The translations under genes were made by a program, and so were the position numbers. DNA of 64,000 nucleotides. It comes from Vibrio gallaecicus. Its GTDB lineage: Bacteria > Pseudomonadota > Gammaproteobacteria > Enterobacterales > Vibrionaceae. Within the stretch, counting starts at the first letter, position 1, and each line of letters opens with the position of its first letter. This document shows positions 59,341-64,000 of this stretch, in pieces. The stretch spans positions 2,790,001 through 2,854,000 of the forward strand of contig NZ_AP025490.1 in assembly GCF_024347495.1 (NCBI RefSeq), written 5' to 3'. Below the pieces are notes generated by a model that saw only the letters and a program-made list of their open reading frames with translations, did no database searches and had not been told where the DNA came from.

Positions 59341-60392
59341 TCGAAACCCAAATTTATATATCCATATCTCCGCACCCCAACAAATTTAGAGATAAGTACA
59401 TATCTATTCTTTACAGCAATCAGAGCTAACAAACAAAACTTATTCATACTCTAGACATAACAAGACGCCATTAATACCTCTAATAACGATCGATTAATTT
59501 ACGAAGGATTAGGTAATAGAATCTTTCAATAGGAGCCTCAGAAGGCTATACGTTGTCTATTTTTATAGTAGTGATCTATATTGACTCTTCAGCTGACTAC
59601 TCACAAAACAAAAAATATCATGACATTAAAAAATAACAGTTATGACTCAAGAGCTACAGTAGCTCGATATATACGGTTAACTAAAAATAGGTAGTGATGA
59701 AATTGATGAAAAGATCCAATAAGAACAGGAGTGGTAGTACTAACCTATTCGACTAGTTATGTTTGATGAATAATCAAATTGCTCACAACTTATTTGGAAT
59801 AAAATCACCCAAGCCCTGCTCTATCAAGTGAGCAAGCCGCTAATTTATTTTAGATTAAAGGCTGTTATATCTATTCCTGGGATGAATAAGATCTCTCAAA
59901 GTTTCAGATTGAAGCACTAGCGAAACTTACAGCCTTCTTTTTCATATAGGTAAAATCATTCACATTTCATACTATCAAATCAAAGCTACTTCCACCTAAA
60001 AGCACATTCTCACTTAACCACTCACCAAGCACTACACGTGGTAGGCTCTACACTATTGTAAAAGCGTAATTAGAAGTACTTAAGGAGCATCGTAGAGTGA
60101 AGTGGTGTGATACATCAAAAAAGCTTATACAGTCAAACCATAAGATTCTGCAGTACTTCTAACCTTCAAGAAGTTGAGCTTATTAACTGGTACAGGATCG
60201 AGAATTAAATGAAGAAAACATGCTTTGATGCCTAGACTTGGTTTAACCTGTTTAAAAGTACAAGCAAGCTTAAGCCTTTAAGAAACGATTAATCAAGAAG
60301 TTTATAACTAGAAATGAAGGTAAAGCACTACCGAAAATGGCTCCCAAGCGAGTACTAAAGCAATGAGAACCTATAGAGAGATAACCTAGACA
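59341..60392. other. About 1 kb without recognisable genes
   Basis: AT-rich with stops in all frames; the only frames present are short and overlap tRNA genes. No tRNA, rRNA or repeat family was recognised. A nested inverted repeat lies at 59858-59936. It may be decayed sequence or an unrecognised RNA region between the tRNA array and the rRNA operon end. Confidence 0.5.
59858..59936. repeat. Nested inverted repeats in the gene-free stretch
   Basis: Outer arms AAGGCTGT (59858-59865) and ACAGCCTT (59929-59936). Inner arms AAGTTTC (59899-59905) and GAAACTT (59922-59928) abut the right outer arm. Followed on the plus strand by CTTTTTC, so it may be a structured RNA end. Confidence 0.4.
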
Positions 60393-60428
60393 TAAAAAAA
60401 GCCCTGCTATTTCTAGCAGGGCTTTTAA
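60393..60428 (-). terminator. Terminator of the rRNA/tRNA operon
   Basis: Minus sense: AAGCCCTGCTA-GAAA-TAGCAGGGCTT followed by Us, five bases after the tRNA-Asp CCA. Confidence 0.92.
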
Positions 60429-60432
60429 TAAG

Positions 60433-60509
60433 TGGCGGAGTGGACGGGACTCGAACCCGCGACCCCCGGCGTGACAGGCCGGTATTCTAACCAACTGAAC
60501 TACCACTCC
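60433..60509 (-). tRNA. tRNA-Asp (GTC)
   Basis: 77 bases with GGAGTGG/CCACTCC acceptor, anticodon loop CTGTCAC (GTC), encoded CCA. Close to E. coli tRNA-Asp. Last gene of the rRNA operon. Confidence 0.96.
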
Positions 60510-60538
60510 GCAGTGTCTATTCAGCTTAAAGCAATTTG

Positions 60539-60657
60539 AGCCTGACGATGTCCTACTCTCACATGGGGAAGCCCCACACTACCATCGGCGCTATTGTGTT
60601 TCACTTCTGAGTTCGGCATGGAATCAGGTGGGTCCACAATGCTATGGTCGTCAAACA
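60539..60657 (-). rRNA. rrf: 5S rRNA, distal copy
   Basis: About 119 bases with the conserved blocks CATGCCGAACTCAGAAGTGAA and CGCCGATGGTAGTG. Differs from the proximal copy at a few positions, including compensating changes in the terminal stem (GTTTGACG/CGTCAGGC against GCTTGGCG/CGCCAGGC). End positions are approximate. Confidence 0.94.
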
Positions 60658-60697
60658 AATTCTGTTGTTAATTTTAATAATAAAATCAACTAAATTG

Positions 60698-60774
60698 TGG
60701 TGCTGATACCCAGACTCGAACTGGGGACCTCACCCTTACCAAGGGTGCGCTCTACCGGGCTGAGCTATATCAGC
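60698..60774 (-). tRNA. tRNA-Thr (GGT)
   Basis: 77 bases on the minus strand; GCTGATA/TATCAGC acceptor, anticodon loop TTGGTAA (GGT), encoded CCA. Sits between the two 5S genes, as thrV does in E. coli rrnD. Confidence 0.95.
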
Positions 60775-60812
60775 AAATCAAAGAACCGTTTAAAACGATT
60801 CTTAAAATTTAA

Positions 60813-60931
60813 AGCCTGGCGATGTCCTACTCTCACATGGGGAAGCCCCACACTACCATCGGCGCTATTGTGTTTCACTTCTGAGTTCGGCATGGAGTCA
60901 GGTGGGTCCACAATGCTATGGTCGCCAAGCA
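60813..60931 (-). rRNA. rrf: 5S rRNA, proximal copy
   Basis: About 119 bases, same conserved blocks as the distal copy. Follows the 23S gene by about 125 bases, the normal position. Confidence 0.95.
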
Positions 60932-61057
60932 AATTTTGCTTTTACTTCCAGTTTTAAAAACTGAAGGCAAAATAATCTGGAAAGCTGTTTTTGTTCTCTT
61001 CAAACTCATTCAAGGTCTGGTATTTCTATGAGTCCACAAAACCCCTTGGGTGTTGTA

Positions 61058-63950
<2,893 letters not shown>

Positions 63951-64000
63951 ATACAACCCGAAAGGGTCTTGTGTATGGCAACTAACCAAGGTTTTGGTTG

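Noticed and set aside
59259..59447. Minus-strand frame of 62 codons
   Set aside because: Overlaps tRNA-Asn and its terminator in antisense.
60270..60957. Frames of 78 and 86 codons
   Set aside because: They run across tRNA-Asp, the terminator, 5S rRNA and tRNA-Thr; these are chance frames in stable RNA genes.

Overview
The window is a chromosomal backbone segment from a low-GC gammaproteobacterium, almost certainly Vibrionaceae and most like Aliivibrio (genus level is inference). The grounds are protein similarity, MCP and ExeA/GspB genes among housekeeping genes, and gene strings resembling those of E. coli and Vibrio: rpoE-rseABC/nadB, ygfB-ubiH-ubiI, zapA-6S RNA-ygfA, rpiA-serA, argP-argO, epd-pgk-fbaA, tkt/metK, parE-yqiA-cpdA-yqiB-nudF/tolC, hldE-glnE-ygiF, and an rRNA operon. 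No transposase, phage gene, integron or CRISPR array was seen.

Layout. 1-2419: sigma-E operon rpoE-rseA-rseB-rseC (minus; rseC runs off the edge) with a sigma-E type autoregulatory promoter. 2827-6848: nadB, sdhE-ygfX, ygfZ and a YbaK-like deacylase. 6849-7723: a mostly non-coding stretch with a terminator, a long hairpin and one small Vibrio-type gene. 7740-10753: ubiI, ubiH and ygfB, with no pepP between them. 11142-14481: zapA, 6S RNA, ygfA, rpiA, serA. 14606-18073: yggE, argP, argO, mscS. 18447-22041: fbaA, pgk, epd. 22197-27286: a glucose-type PTS EIICB next to a tightly overlapping operon for a response regulator, a histidine kinase and a sugar-binding periplasmic protein that has no ABC permease. 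This is the most unusual locus in the window. 27625-34233: a small zinc-ribbon gene, tkt, metK (with MetJ boxes), a DUF2189 membrane protein, sprT and endA. 34365-42839: parC, parE, yqiA, cpdA, yqiB, nudF, tolC. 42996-51281: hldE, glnE, a short chemoreceptor, a six-helix K+ channel and the triphosphatase ygiF. 51487-54363: a PhoU-like protein with a Pit phosphate transporter, and the SH3 protein ygiM. 54537-58419: gspB/exeB, gspA/exeA, cca. 58776-59300: tRNA array Phe-Thr-Asn-Thr-Asn. 59341-60392: about 1 kb without genes. 60433-64000: the 3' part of an rRNA operon on the minus strand (23S, 5S, tRNA-Thr, second 5S, tRNA-Asp).

Functional themes. Central carbon metabolism is concentrated here (rpiA, tkt, fbaA, pgk, epd, the PTS permease). 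PurR-like boxes with a GCAAACGTT-type core lie near rpiA, fbaA and tkt/metK. Envelope maintenance is represented by sigma-E, tolC, hldE, mscS, ygiM and the ExeAB pair. The best candidate for an undescribed system is the sensor operon at 23908-27286 with its neighbouring EIICB gene: I infer that a periplasmic sugar-binding protein feeds a two-component system that controls a PTS glucose-type permease. A perfect 9-bp inverted repeat lies just upstream of the EIICB gene, and half of it recurs upstream of the response regulator.

Start codons were moved inward from the longest reading frame wherever a Shine-Dalgarno sequence or family alignment supported it. All calls are by eye, without database searches.
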